Part shown: positions 1-8,401 of the stretch, in pieces | How the letters are laid out: the number at the start of each line of letters is the position of its first letter | How positions within the stretch are numbered: position 1 is the stretch's first letter | From: Burkholderiales bacterium | GTDB lineage: Bacteria > Pseudomonadota > Gammaproteobacteria > Burkholderiales > Burkholderiaceae_E | NCBI GenBank assembly: GCA_026399835.1 | Contig: JAPLQE010000084.1 | Location: forward strand, 1-64,000 | Length of the DNA stretch: 64,000 nt | Direction of reading: 5' to 3' | Program-made: the position numbers and the translations under genes | The notes under the pieces: model-generated | What the model was told of the DNA's origin: nothing | The model's input: the letters and a program-made list of their open reading frames with translations, nothing else | Database searches by the model: none

Positions 1-228
1 ATGTTCGCGACGATGGCGCCGGGCCTGCGCGAGCGGGTGCTCGCGAAGTTCCCGGGTCCGGGCTTCACGTCCACCCTGCAGATCAGCGACATCGCCCACC
101 TCGCCGATCCGAACCGCTTCGGCGTGGATGCCTGGCGCCACGACCTCGGCCGCCGGGACCGGGAGGCGTGGCTGCGATCGGTGATCTCGGGCGAGGTCGT
201 CCAGGCGCTTCCGGGCGAGGCGCCCTGA
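1..228 (+). CDS. 3' end of an unrecognised protein
   Basis: The reading frame is open to the left edge, so this is probably the tail of a longer gene; the ATG at the first base may be an internal methionine. The visible 75 residues are hydrophilic, with an Arg-rich stretch (about residues 45-58) and a short C-terminal tail, and carry no membrane segment or motif I recognise. The stop at 226-228 is followed by a GC-rich gap before the lipoprotein methyltransferase gene. No function is proposed. Confidence 0.5.
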   Translation: MFATMAPGLRERVLAKFPGPGFTSTLQISDIAHLADPNRFGVDAWRHDLGRRDREAWLRSVISGEVVQALPGEAP

Positions 229-365
229 GGCGGGTCGGTGGCCGGGCCCCGGCGCCGTCGGGACGGGGGCCCGATCGAGGTCCCGGCCCGGGGCGCCGCT
301 TGCGGCGCGCCGCCGCCACTGTCAAGCTCGCGCGCGTCGCCGTCCAACCCCGCCGAGCCCGCACG

Positions 366-1226
366 ATGCACCTGCCTGCCCGCCGCACCGCCCTCGTGAC
401 CCTGCTGTCGGCCGCGCTGGCCGCATGCTCGACCGGCGGGGCCGGCGACGAGACCTACCGTCCGCTCGTCGGCCAGGGCGGCAAGGACGTGATGTGGGTG
501 CCGACCCTCGATACGCTGTTGCTGCCGATGCTCGAGCTGGCGGGGGTGACCGCCGACGACCTCGTCTACGACCTCGGCTCGGGGGACGGCAAGATCCCGA
601 TCTGGGCCGCCCGCCGCTTCGGTGCACGGGCCGTCGGCATCGAGTACGACGCGAAGCTGTCCGCGCTGGCGCAGCGCAACGCCGAGCGGGCCGGCGTGAC
701 CGACCGCGTGAAGATGATCCACGGCGACATCTTCAAGGAGGACTTCTCGTCGGCCACCGTGCTCACCCTGTACCTCGGCGAAGCGCTGAACGAGAAGGTG
801 AGGCCGACCATCCTCGCGATGCGCCCGGGCACGCGCGTCGTGTCGAACTCGTTCGGCATGGGCACCTGGGAGCCCGACCGCACGGTGCGGCTGCCCGAAC
901 AGAACCCGCTGTTCCTGTGGATCGTGCCGGCGCGCGTGGCGGGCGACTGGACGCTCGAGGGCCTGCCCGAGGGCGGGCGGGCGATGCTTCGGCTCGAGCA
1001 GCGCCACCAGGTGGTCAGCGGGACGCTGACCGACGCCGACCGGCGCGTGCGGCCGGTCGAGGGGCGGCTCGACGGCGCGCGGCTCGCGCTCGATCTCGGG
1101 GCGGGCACGGCGGGTGGCGCCGGCCTGCCGCGCCGTCTGCTGCTCGAGGTGCGCGACGATGCGCTGCGCGGTGCACCCGGCTCGGATGCGGCGCGCACGC
1201 TGACCGGGCGCCGCGCGCGCCCGTGA
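366..1226 (+). CDS. SAM-dependent methyltransferase-fold lipoprotein
   Basis: A 286-residue protein with an N-terminal lipoprotein signal: Arg-rich start, hydrophobic core and a lipobox Leu-Ala-Ala-Cys with the lipidated Cys at about residue 21. A Rossmann methyltransferase motif I (DLGSGDG, residues about 69-75) is followed by an acidic strand end (GIEYD), the normal S-adenosylmethionine pocket. The C-terminal third is Arg- and Leu-rich and resembles no catalytic domain I know. The start was set at 366 because it begins the signal peptide; the frame is open upstream but that part reads as non-coding. Export of a SAM-dependent enzyme would be odd, since SAM is cytoplasmic, so it may bind another ligand or be inner-membrane anchored. 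Substrate unknown. Confidence 0.85.
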   Translation: MHLPARRTALVTLLSAALAACSTGGAGDETYRPLVGQGGKDVMWVPTLDTLLLPMLELAGVTADDLVYDLGSGDGKIPIWAARRFGARAVGIEYDAKLSALAQRNAERAGVTDRVKMIHGDIFKEDFSSATVLTLYLGEALNEKVRPTILAMRPGTRVVSNSFGMGTWEPDRTVRLPEQNPLFLWIVPARVAGDWTLEGLPEGGRAMLRLEQRHQVVSGTLTDADRRVRPVEGRLDGARLALDLGAGTAGGAGLPRRLLLEVRDDALRGAPGSDAARTLTGRRARP

Positions 1227-1254
1227 GCGGCGCCTCGCGATCGAGCGCGGCGTG

Positions 1255-1647
1255 TCAGTCCTGGTCGCCGGGCTTCGCGATCCGCGCGGCCAGGTTCGAG
1301 CGCCACTGGATCGCCACCGCCGACGCCGCCAGCAGCAGCACCGCGCCGCTCTCGTAGACCAGGTCCACCGTGCTGATGCCCTTGCCCTGCAGGATGATCA
1401 GCCTGCACAGCGCGGTGATCGCGATGAAGATCGTGATCGTGATCGGGATCTCGCGGCTCCGGTAGAACGCCGCGATCATGCCCAGCACCTCGGCGTAGAT
1501 GAACAGCAGCAGCAGGTCGGTGAGCTTCACGCCGCCGCCTTGCAGCATGAGCAGCATCTCCTGACCGACCGCCAGAACGGTGAATCCTGCGATCAGGATC
1601 AGGATCGACTTCTCGGTCGAGAGGATCAGCTTGTGGACGTCGGGCAT
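1255..1647 (-). CDS. PsiE-like phosphate-starvation-inducible membrane protein
   Basis: A 130-residue protein with four predicted membrane helices (about residues 14-35, 42-62, 68-85 and 97-114) and short polar loops, the size and layout of the PsiE family. PsiE proteins are inner-membrane proteins named for induction under phosphate starvation; their biochemical role is not settled. The start at 1647 (sequence MPDVHKL) is preferred because the open frame upstream reads as low-complexity Ser/Arg sequence. It lies convergent to the methyltransferase lipoprotein gene, 28 bases away. No Pho box was identified by eye. Confidence 0.8.
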   Translation of the reverse strand: MPDVHKLILSTEKSILILIAGFTVLAVGQEMLLMLQGGGVKLTDLLLLFIYAEVLGMIAAFYRSREIPITITIFIAITALCRLIILQGKGISTVDLVYESGAVLLLAASAVAIQWRSNLAARIAKPGDQD

Positions 1648-1833
1648 CGGGAACCTCGTGCGGCGCACGGTCGAGGGGCCGCTCCGGGATGTCGGTGCGG
1701 CACCCGCGAGCTTAGCGGCAACGCTGCCGCCCGAGGCCAAGTCCCCGCGGAGGCCCCGCGCGGATCCGGACCGCGCCGCGCCTGTCCTGCCTCGGCCTCG
1801 ATCAGCGGAGCCGCCGGGATCCGCCGTGCCGGC

Positions 1834-3384
1834 TCAGCGGACCTTCTGCAGGTCGCCCGGCTTCCAGCTGCTGTCGAACGCCGCTTCGGTCGGACCGTAG
1901 AGCCGGATGATGACGAAATAGCCCTTGCCGGGCACGGTGGCCAGCCAGTTGCGCGCCTTGCCGGCGGGTGCCTTGGGACCCATGAACACGTCGGTGCTGC
2001 CGTCCGCGTTCGCCACGGGCGCATCGCGCGACCCGAGCGAGGGGAACGGCTGGCCGTTGGCCAGGCCCGAGGCATTCTCGGCCTCGTACAGCGTGACCGA
2101 CCAGAAGTTGGCGGCCGGAATGCCCGCCGGCAGGTTCAGGCGATAGGCCCGTCCGCCCGACAGGTTCCCGCCCTCGCCGTCGGTGAAGGCGATCATGTAC
2201 TTGGCGCCCTTGCCGGGGACCTGGGACAGCATGCCCGGACTGACCGAGTAGTAGTTGGTGAAGAACCAGATCCGCATGTCGTGGTCGAGGAATCCCGCCG
2301 CCGGCCGTCGCCACGCGAGGTCGAACGGCCCGGCCGGCTTCTCCCTGGTCGCGTCGGCCATCGGATTGACCCAGCGCCGGTCGGGATACATGCGCAGCGA
2401 GCGTCCGCCGACGGTCTCCTGGAAGCCCACGACCCGGCTCATCTTGTAGGCGGTCCGCGCGGCGCGGTCGAGGATGGCGCGCGTCCGCGCATCGGGCGCG
2501 AAGGGCTCGCCCCGGACGATGCCGATGGCCGCCAGCAGGCCGAGCGAGTCGGCGTCGGCCAGGCTGGCGCCCTCGCTGTCGACCAGTCGCTTGAGCTGAT
2601 CGAAGGCGCGACCGTCGGCGACCGGCAGCATGTTGGCGGGGACGCCGGAGGCATCCGGGAAACGCATCGGCCGCGCGGTGTCCTTGGCGCCCAGCGGGTA
2701 GATCCTCGACTGCTCGATCAGCGAGACCGCGGGCCTCACGTCGCGCGGGTCCTGGTAGAAGGCCCGCAGGAAGATGAACACGTTGTTCGTGCCGGACCGG
2801 TAGACGTAGTGGTCGGCGGGTACCGGGCCGGTGTAGCCCGGCGGCAGGATCAGGAACCTGCCGCCCTTGCCGGCGTCCGGGCCGGGCAGTCCGACATCGC
2901 CCGCGAAGGCGCCGCCGTCCACCGGGATGGGGCGCTGCCAGAAGTCCAGCAGGATCCCCTGGAGGTTCGGCGGCGCCTCGAACACCATCGGGCCGTCCTT
3001 GCCCAGGTCGACGTAGCTCATCGCGTAGATGACATCGGAGTTCGGCGTCGTCACCAGCGTCCTGGCGTCGAGCCGCTTCTTCCACACGGGCAGCACCTCG
3101 TAGCCGCTGCCGAACACCTTCTCGGACCCCTCCTTCATGCCGAGCGTGTTGATGAGCGGCAGCGCCCACAGGTAGGCCTGCGTGGCGCGCTGGAACAGCA
3201 GCTCGTCCATCAGCGTCCGGCTCGACTGGGCCGTGGGCCGGTTCTCGAAGCTGGGGCTGGCGGCCAATGCGTCGTGGCGGGACGGCTGCGACAGCGCTGC
3301 GGCCGGCGCGATCACGGCGGCAGCGAGGGCGAACGCTGCGGCGCGCGCGCAGGCCTTGAACACTCGGAGGGCGGAACGGTGCAT
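1834..3384 (-). CDS. DUF1254/DUF1214 exported protein
   Basis: A 516-residue protein with a cleavable signal peptide (Arg/Lys-rich start, Ala-rich core to about residue 31). The first half has the DUF1254 hallmarks: a helical start about residues 55-75 containing YLWALPLINTLGMK, then TPNSDVIYAMSYVDL. The C-terminal half matches DUF1214, with Tyr, Asn and Trp-rich strands such as WFFTNYYSVSPGML and a terminal segment containing YFVIIRLYGPTEAAFDSSW. This family is periplasmic or envelope-associated with no proven reaction. The start at 3384 was chosen because it begins the signal peptide; an in-frame ATG 84 bases upstream would add a charged, non-signal extension. It is flanked by a non-coding gap of about 190 bases downstream. 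Confidence 0.88.
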   Translation of the reverse strand: MHRSALRVFKACARAAAFALAAAVIAPAAALSQPSRHDALAASPSFENRPTAQSSRTLMDELLFQRATQAYLWALPLINTLGMKEGSEKVFGSGYEVLPVWKKRLDARTLVTTPNSDVIYAMSYVDLGKDGPMVFEAPPNLQGILLDFWQRPIPVDGGAFAGDVGLPGPDAGKGGRFLILPPGYTGPVPADHYVYRSGTNNVFIFLRAFYQDPRDVRPAVSLIEQSRIYPLGAKDTARPMRFPDASGVPANMLPVADGRAFDQLKRLVDSEGASLADADSLGLLAAIGIVRGEPFAPDARTRAILDRAARTAYKMSRVVGFQETVGGRSLRMYPDRRWVNPMADATREKPAGPFDLAWRRPAAGFLDHDMRIWFFTNYYSVSPGMLSQVPGKGAKYMIAFTDGEGGNLSGGRAYRLNLPAGIPAANFWSVTLYEAENASGLANGQPFPSLGSRDAPVANADGSTDVFMGPKAPAGKARNWLATVPGKGYFVIIRLYGPTEAAFDSSWKPGDLQKVR

Positions 3385-3544
3385 TCGGAGGGGCGTCCAG
3401 GTCAGGTCACCCCCGAGACTAAGTGTACGGTCTGCATTAGGCAAATGCATGGAGCGCATCGATTGCATGCCTTCCGTGCAGGGTCGCCGGCCCCTGGGAC
3501 GGCAGGGCGCCGTCGGACCGTCGCTCGCCCGAACCGGGGCGCGC

Positions 3545-4351
3545 TCAGACGGCGTTCGCAGCCCGGAGCGCGGCGATCTCCCCCGCCGAGTAGCCGAGCT
3601 CCCCCAGGATCTCGTCGGTCTGCTCGCCCCAGTCGGGCGCGCCGCGCGCCACCCGCGCCGGTGTGCGCGAGAGCTTCACCGGCTGCGAGATCACCCGCAC
3701 CGGCGCGCCGTCGGAGGTCGTGGTCTGCGCGACCACGCCGAGGTGGCGCACCTGCGGGTCCTCGACCCGCTCCGGCACCGTGTAGAGCGGGCCTGCGGGC
3801 ACGCCCGCGTCGTTCAGCGCGCGCACCCAGCGGTCCACCGTGCCGCCGGAGAACACCGCCTGCAGCGCCTCGCTGAGCGAGGCGCGGTGCCGCACGCGCA
3901 GCGGCTCGCTCGCCCACTCGGGGCGCCCGACCCAGTCGGGCCGGCCGATCGTCTCGCACAGCCGCCGCCAGGTGGCCTCGCCGGTGGCGCCGATGTTGAA
4001 GCGGCCGTCGGACGCGTCGAACAGGCCCATCGGCGCGCTGGTCGGATGGTCGTTGCCCGCCGGTTGCGGCACCGCGCCGTCGTTGACGTAGCGCGCGACC
4101 TGGAAGTCCATCATCGCGATCATCGAGTGCAGCAGCGAGGCCTGCACCCACTGGCCGCGACCGGAGACTTCGCGCTCGCGCAGCGCCACCAGCACGCCGA
4201 TCGCGGCGAAGAGCCCGGTGGAGAGGTCCGACACCGCGAGCCCGGCGCGCAGCGGTCCGGTCGCCTCGGTGCCGGTGAGCGACATCAGGCCGCCCATGCC
4301 CTGCACGATCTGGTCGACGCCCGGGCGCAGCGCGTAGGGGCCGTCCTGCCC
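3545..4351 (-). pseudogene. CaiB/BaiF (family III) CoA-transferase, 5' part missing
   Basis: The frame encodes the last 268 residues of a family III CoA transferase. It begins at GQDGPYALRPGVDQIVQGMG, which carries the Asp (in GVDQ) that forms the aspartyl-CoA intermediate in this family, and continues through the linker and C-terminal domain to a normal end (GYSAGEIAALRAANAV). Full-length relatives are near 400 residues, so about 130 N-terminal residues, most of the CoA-binding Rossmann half, are absent. Upstream in this frame the translation becomes Arg/Pro-rich nonsense, while another frame encodes a VOC protein whose end is missing. The two genes therefore meet at a junction near 4350. 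Without its N-terminal half the enzyme should not fold, hence the pseudogene call; an assembly collapse is the alternative. Confidence 0.75.
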
Positions 4352-4644
4352 GACAGCACCTCGCAGCCCGCCTCGAGCAGCTTCGCCTCGTAGGCCGCCG
4401 GGTCGTCGACGACGATCCCGAAGTGGTGGATGCACGGCCCGGCACCGGCGAACCCGGCCTCGGGCGCGTCCTCGCTGTCGTACTGGATCATCGTGAGAAA
4501 CAGGTAGCCGTCGCTCAGGTGATGCGACGTGCGCCCCGGGTTCTTCACCGTCGACACGTGGCGGAATCCGAACACGCCCTCGTACAGCGCGCTCGCCTGC
4601 GCCAGGTCCGGGACCTTGAGCGCGATGTGGTTGATGCGGGGCAT
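4348..4644 (-). pseudogene. VOC (glyoxalase/dioxygenase fold) protein, 3' part missing
   Basis: The gene starts at 4644 with MPRINHIALKVPDLAQ, the classic first strand and helix of a vicinal-oxygen-chelate domain with its metal-binding His, and has a strong purine-rich ribosome site (GGAGGAG) just upstream. The fold proceeds through YLFLTMIQY and a second His strand (IHHFGIVVDD) to GCEVLSG at residue 99. Beyond this the frame runs into what is clearly another gene (CoA transferase) read out of frame. VOC proteins of this type are about 130-150 residues, so the last strands and probably a metal ligand are missing. It was probably an isomerase or lyase working with the CoA transferase next to it. 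Confidence 0.7.
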
Positions 4645-4815
4645 CGGCGTCTCCTCCGGGCCACGGTCCGTCGCGGGCCGGATGGCCCGTCCGCGTTCCG
4701 TTCGCCTCCGCGAGACCGGACCCCGTGCGACCGGGCCGCGACAAGCGGCCTGCGGCCGTCCGACGCGACGGGCCCGGGGAATCGGCACGCGCGTCTCGTC
4801 CGTCGAAACGCACGC

Positions 4816-4844
4816 TTGTCCAACCAACGTCAAGCTGGTATTAC
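4816..4844 (+). promoter_or_regulatory. Candidate sigma-70 promoter for the small membrane protein gene
   Basis: TTGTCC at 4816-4821 and TATTAC at 4839-4844 are separated by 17 bases, each matching four of six consensus positions. They sit in the most AT-rich stretch of this neighbourhood, 34 bases before the ATG at 4878. Assigned from sequence only. Confidence 0.45.
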
Positions 4845-4849
4845 AGGTC

Positions 4850-4864
4850 TTCTTGTCACAAGAA
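4850..4864. promoter_or_regulatory. Perfect 7-1-7 palindrome, possible operator
   Basis: TTCTTGT-C-ACAAGAA is a perfect inverted repeat with a one-base centre. It starts six bases after the candidate -10 box, where the transcript would begin, and lies 13 bases before the ATG at 4878. A repressor bound here would block the promoter; it could also form a weak 5' hairpin. The regulator is unknown. Confidence 0.4.
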
Positions 4865-4877
4865 ATGCACAACCGCC

Positions 4878-5108
4878 ATGGCCCATGTCGTGATCCCCTC
4901 GTTCCTCGTGGTCGGACTGCTGTTCGGCCTCCTCACCTACCCGCACCGGCACCTGTTCGGAGAAGGGCCGCCGCAGCAGCACGTCGACCCGCAGGGCGGG
5001 CTGGGCGGACGGCTGTTCTGGGCGGCGGTGGGCACCTTCCTGTGGCCGATCCTGATCGTCAGCGGGCTGCACGGCCTGTATCGGGTGTACTCGGCGCGCC
5101 GCACCTGA
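4878..5108 (+). CDS. Small two-helix membrane protein
   Basis: A 76-residue protein with one hydrophobic helix at about residues 4-20 and a second at about 50-66. Between them is a polar loop rich in His, Pro, Gln and Gly (YPHRHLFGEG... QQHVDPQGG), and the C-terminus is basic. It belongs to no family I can name. The start at 4878 places the first helix at the N-terminus and fits the promoter and palindrome just upstream; the open frame further 5' is Arg-rich and non-coding in character. It is divergent from the VOC gene and has its own promoter region, so it is probably expressed independently. Confidence 0.7.
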   Translation: MAHVVIPSFLVVGLLFGLLTYPHRHLFGEGPPQQHVDPQGGLGGRLFWAAVGTFLWPILIVSGLHGLYRVYSARRT

Positions 5109-5130
5109 GCGGGCGGCGGGCGGCGCGTCC

Positions 5131-5802
5131 TCAGTCGATCGCCCCGCCACCCACCCTCAGATCCGGCCCGGTGTGCGTGGCTGCGATGCGCAGCGCCTCG
5201 CGCACCCCGTCCACCATCGTCGACAGCGGCAGGCTCGGTGCGCCCGGCCAGACCGCGGCCTGCTCGGGCAGGTAGGGCACGTGCACGAAGCCGCTGCGCA
5301 CGCGCGTGCCGGCGAGCGCGTGCTGCAGCCCGTAGAACACGTGGTTGCAGACGAAGGTGCCCGCCGTCTGCGACACCGCCGCCGGCACGCCGCGCGCGGC
5401 GAGCCCCGCGACGATCGCCTTGACCGGCAGCGTGCTGAAGTACGCGGCCGGGCCGCCGCGCACCACCGGCACGTCGATCGGCCGGGCGCAGGCGTTGTCG
5501 GGGATGCGGGCATCGTCGACGTTGATCGCGATGCGCTCGATCGACAGCTCCGCGCGCCCGCCCGCCTGCCCGAGCGACACCGCGAGCCGCGGCCCGTGCC
5601 GCCGCAGCGCGGCGCGCAGCACGCGCAGCGAGCTGCGGAACTCGGTCGGCAGGCGCACGGCCCGCACGGTCGCACCGGCGACGGTCTCGCCGTCGAGCGC
5701 GCTCGCGATCAGCCAGCTCGGGTTGACGGATTCGCCGCCGAAGGGCTCGAAGCCGGTCAGCAGGATGACGGGGGTGGCGGTACGCGGAGCGGCTCTGGGC
5801 AT
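5131..5802 (-). CDS. pcp: Pyroglutamyl-peptidase I
   Basis: A 223-residue cytoplasmic cysteine peptidase that removes N-terminal pyroglutamate from peptides. The N-terminal signature LLTGFEPFGG (about residues 14-23) is typical of the family. The catalytic triad can be read: Glu-85 in GGRAELSIER, Cys-152 in TAGTFVCNH and His-174 in GFVHVPYLP. Length matches the family (200-225 residues). The start at 5802 is chosen because the signature strand follows at once; an upstream open frame in another register belongs to the divergent DapA-family gene. It is convergent with the small membrane protein gene. Confidence 0.93.
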   Translation of the reverse strand: MPRAAPRTATPVILLTGFEPFGGESVNPSWLIASALDGETVAGATVRAVRLPTEFRSSLRVLRAALRRHGPRLAVSLGQAGGRAELSIERIAINVDDARIPDNACARPIDVPVVRGGPAAYFSTLPVKAIVAGLAARGVPAAVSQTAGTFVCNHVFYGLQHALAGTRVRSGFVHVPYLPEQAAVWPGAPSLPLSTMVDGVREALRIAATHTGPDLRVGGGAID

Positions 5803-5860
5803 GGCCCGACGATAGACGAGCCGGGCGGGCCGTGCGATGGCACCGGATGCAGGGGCCGGG

Positions 5861-5866
5861 GATAAT
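5861..5866 (+). promoter_or_regulatory. -10 box (GATAAT) close to the start of the DapA-family gene
   Basis: GATAAT matches five of six -10 consensus positions and ends only six bases before the ATG at 5873. Transcription would then begin at or next to the start codon, which suggests a leaderless transcript; no Shine-Dalgarno sequence lies between. No convincing -35 box is visible. Confidence 0.35.
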
Positions 5867-5872
5867 CGCCGC

Positions 5873-6811
5873 ATGAACCCGACCCGAGGACTCGACGAAA
5901 CCGCCGCCGGGATGTACGTGATCTCGGCCACCCCCTTCACCGCCCAGGGCGCGCTCGACCTCGAGTCGACGCGCTCGCTGATGTCGTTCTACCTCGACCA
6001 AGGCGTCACCGGCATGACGATCCTCGGCATCATGGGCGAGGCGCCCAAGCTGTCGGGCGAGGAGAGCGCCGCCTTCGTCGACGCATCGCTGCGCGCGGTC
6101 GGCGGGCGGGTGCCGATCATCGTCGGCGCGAGCGCCGCGGGCCTCGACAACCTGGCCGCGTTCTCGCGCCGCGTGGTCGATGCGGGTGCGGCCGGCGTGA
6201 TGGTCGCGCCGGTGCCGGGGCTGCGCTCCGACGAGCAGGTCTACGGCTACTTCGAGCAGGTCGCGGCGCGCCTGGGCGACATCCCGTGGGTGCTGCAGGA
6301 CTATCCGCAGACCACCACGGTGTTCATGTCGCCGACGGTGATCCTGAAGATGATCGCGGACTTCCCGAACCTGGTGATGGTCAAGCACGAGGACTGGCCG
6401 GGGCTGGCCAAGATCACGAAGCTGCGCGACGCCGAGCGGGCCGGCGCGCGGCGCGTGTCGATCCTGGTGGGCAACGGCGGCATCCACTACCCGCAGGAGC
6501 TCGCGCGCGGCGTGGATGGCGCGATGACCGGCTTCGCCTACCCCGAAGCGCTGGTGAAGACCTACGACCTGTTCAAGGCCGGCCGCATCGACGACGCCGA
6601 GGACCTGTTCGACGCCTACCTGCCCATCGTGCGCCATGAACTGCAGCCGGGCCTGGGGCTGGCGGTGCGCAAGCACCTGCTGATGAAGCGCGGCGCGATC
6701 GCCAGCGACGCGGTGCGCGCGCCCGGCCCGAAGCTGTCGGCGCGCGACGTCGAGGAGGTCGCGCACCTGGTGCGCCGCATGGAGCGGCGCGTCGCCGCGC
6801 TCGGGCTGTGA
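5873..6811 (+). CDS. Dihydrodipicolinate synthase (DapA)-family aldolase/lyase
   Basis: A 312-residue TIM-barrel class I aldolase. Signature segments are SATPFTAQGALD near the N-terminus, the substrate-binding loop GIMGEAPKLS (in place of the usual GTTGE), the Tyr in VLQDYP, and the Schiff-base Lys in LVMVKHEDWPG. Because the GTTGE motif is changed to GIMGE and the sequence differs from true DapA, it is more likely a keto-acid lyase or dehydratase of the wider family than the lysine-pathway enzyme. The start at 5873 is supported by the -10 box right upstream. It is divergent from pcp. Confidence 0.88.
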   Translation: MNPTRGLDETAAGMYVISATPFTAQGALDLESTRSLMSFYLDQGVTGMTILGIMGEAPKLSGEESAAFVDASLRAVGGRVPIIVGASAAGLDNLAAFSRRVVDAGAAGVMVAPVPGLRSDEQVYGYFEQVAARLGDIPWVLQDYPQTTTVFMSPTVILKMIADFPNLVMVKHEDWPGLAKITKLRDAERAGARRVSILVGNGGIHYPQELARGVDGAMTGFAYPEALVKTYDLFKAGRIDDAEDLFDAYLPIVRHELQPGLGLAVRKHLLMKRGAIASDAVRAPGPKLSARDVEEVAHLVRRMERRVAALGL

Positions 6812-6886
6812 GCGCGGCCGCCGGCGATCGGCGAGCGCTTCGGCGTGATCTCGATCCCGTCGCGGACAGCGCGCCGCGTGCGTCGG

Positions 6887-7549
6887 CTACCGCCAGGTGA
6901 AGCGCGGCTGGTCGAAGTGCGCGACCCGCGTCGCGCGGCCGAGCAGCAGCACCTCGCGAAGCTGGTAGATCATCGCCGCGGTCGGCGCGGCCACCCAGTT
7001 GTCGCCCAGCGGCATGCGCAGCACCGGTGCGCCGCCGGGCTCGTGCGGTGCGTCGAGGATCGGTGCGTCGTCGCGCAGCCATTCGTCGAGCGGCACGCGG
7101 TGCACCGACTCGACCTCCTCGGGCGCGGGCTGCAGCGTGCGCGCCTCGCCGCCCCAGACCACCACCGGGGTGATCACGAAGCCGCTGCGTGTGGCGTAGT
7201 CGTCGAGGCGACCGAGCACCGCGCCGGGCCCGGCCTCGAGCCCGACCTCCTCGTGCAGCTCGCGCAGGGCCGCGGCCTCGGGCGTCTCGTCGCCGTCGAT
7301 GCGACCGCCGGGCAGCGCCCACTGGCCGGCGTGCCGGTTCATGTGCGCGGGACGGCGGGTCAGCAGCAGCGCCGCGTCGTCGCGCCACTGCGGATGCCGG
7401 GGGAAGCCGTTCAGGTCGGCGCCGTGGCCGGCGTCGACCAGGACCAGCGCCACCGCGGCCCGCCGCCGCGCGTCGTCCGGGATCGCCTGCACCGGCCAGC
7501 CGGCGAGGCGGGCGGCGACGCCCGACCTCAGCGTGTCGTCGAGCCGCAT
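6887..7549 (-). CDS. NUDIX hydrolase, CoA-pyrophosphatase (NudL)-like
   Basis: A 220-residue protein with a complete Nudix box (G-x5-E-x7-REUxEExGU) in GRIDGDETPEAAALRELHEE. It is preceded by LLLTRRPAHMNRHAGQWALP, which resembles the element used by NudL-type enzymes to cleave CoA and its derivatives to phosphopantetheine and 3',5'-ADP. A metal-dependent, cytoplasmic housecleaning role is therefore likely. The C-terminal extension (PTAAMIYQLREVLLLGR) also fits this subgroup. The start at 7549 was chosen because the long open frame further upstream is antisense to other genes. It is convergent with the DapA-family gene. Confidence 0.87.
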   Translation of the reverse strand: MRLDDTLRSGVAARLAGWPVQAIPDDARRRAAVALVLVDAGHGADLNGFPRHPQWRDDAALLLTRRPAHMNRHAGQWALPGGRIDGDETPEAAALRELHEEVGLEAGPGAVLGRLDDYATRSGFVITPVVVWGGEARTLQPAPEEVESVHRVPLDEWLRDDAPILDAPHEPGGAPVLRMPLGDNWVAAPTAAMIYQLREVLLLGRATRVAHFDQPRFTWR

Positions 7550-7879
7550 CGGCCTGCCGCCTGCTGCCGGGCCGCGTGCGCGGGCCTGCCGGCCGCCTTC
7601 GCCATCGATCGTCTCCAGTCGCTTCGCATCCGGTGGTCCGGGCCGCGGGGCTCGCGGGGTGCGCCCAGCGTCATGCCGCGCGCCGCGTCCCGTCGCGGCG
7701 TCGCCGGGCGAGCGGTCGATTGTAGCCATGCTGGCCGGTGCGTCCGGACCGGGGCTCGACCCGAGGGCCTGCCCGCGGCCCCGGGTGGCGGCCGCCCCGA
7801 CCTGCCTGCGGTCGGCCGAGGGCGCCGCCGCCGCGGGCGGGGGCGTAAGCTGTGCATCCGCAGCCCACGAGGAGCCGCC
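7550..7879. other. Non-coding gap between the NUDIX gene and the Gly/Tyr-rich gene
   Basis: A very GC-rich stretch between divergent genes. I see no convincing coding frame, hairpin with a U-tract or clear promoter hexamers. The purine-rich ribosome site for the following gene (GAGGAG) lies at its right end. Confidence 0.4.
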
Positions 7880-8281
7880 ATGCGAATCCACCTGAACGCC
7901 ATCGCTGCCGCCTGTCTCGCCCTCGCGGCCCTGGCCGCCGCCGGACCGGCCGAGGCGCGCCACGGGCACGGCTGGCGCGGCGGCGTGTACGTTGGTGTCG
8001 GGCCGTTCTTCCCGTCCTACTGGCCGGGCTACTACGGCGCCGGCTACTACGGCGGCTACTACGGCTCGTCGGTCTACGGCTGGCCGTACTACGCCGCGCC
8101 GCCGGTGGTGGTCGCGGCCGCGCCCACGGTCTACATCGAGCGTGCCGAGGCCGCGCCGGCCGCGGCCCCGGCGGCTGCCACGCCGCCGGGCGGCTTCTGG
8201 TACTGGTGCGCCGACTCGCGGGCCTACTACCCGTCGGTCCCGAGCTGCGCCTCGGCCTGGATGCCGGTCGCCCCGCGCTGA
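7880..8281 (+). CDS. Small exported Gly/Tyr-rich protein
   Basis: A 133-residue protein with a clean Sec signal peptide (MRIHLNAIAAACLALAALAA, cleavage likely near AEARHG). A low-complexity mature region follows, rich in Gly, Tyr, Ser and Trp (repeated GYYGxxYYGG-type units), then an Ala/Pro-rich segment. The C-terminal domain contains WYWCADSRAYYPSVPSCASAW, with two Cys that could form a disulfide. Proteins of this build are common in Burkholderiales envelopes and have no defined role. The ribosome site GAGGAG lies 4 bases before the ATG. Confidence 0.8.
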   Translation: MRIHLNAIAAACLALAALAAAGPAEARHGHGWRGGVYVGVGPFFPSYWPGYYGAGYYGGYYGSSVYGWPYYAAPPVVVAAAPTVYIERAEAAPAAAPAAATPPGGFWYWCADSRAYYPSVPSCASAWMPVAPR

Positions 8282-8401
8282 CGGCCGGCGCGTCACGCGG
8301 ACGAGAGGGCGCCGGAGGGCCTCGGCCCCGGTGCTAGACTCGCCCGCGTCCCTGCGCTGCCTCGTGTCTTCGCGTGCGGGACCTCGAACAAGGAGCCCCT
8401 C

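Noticed and set aside
3385-3544. Promoter for the DUF1254 gene upstream of its signal peptide
   Set aside because: Only weak hexamer matches (TTGCCT with a three-of-six -10) were found, not enough to report.
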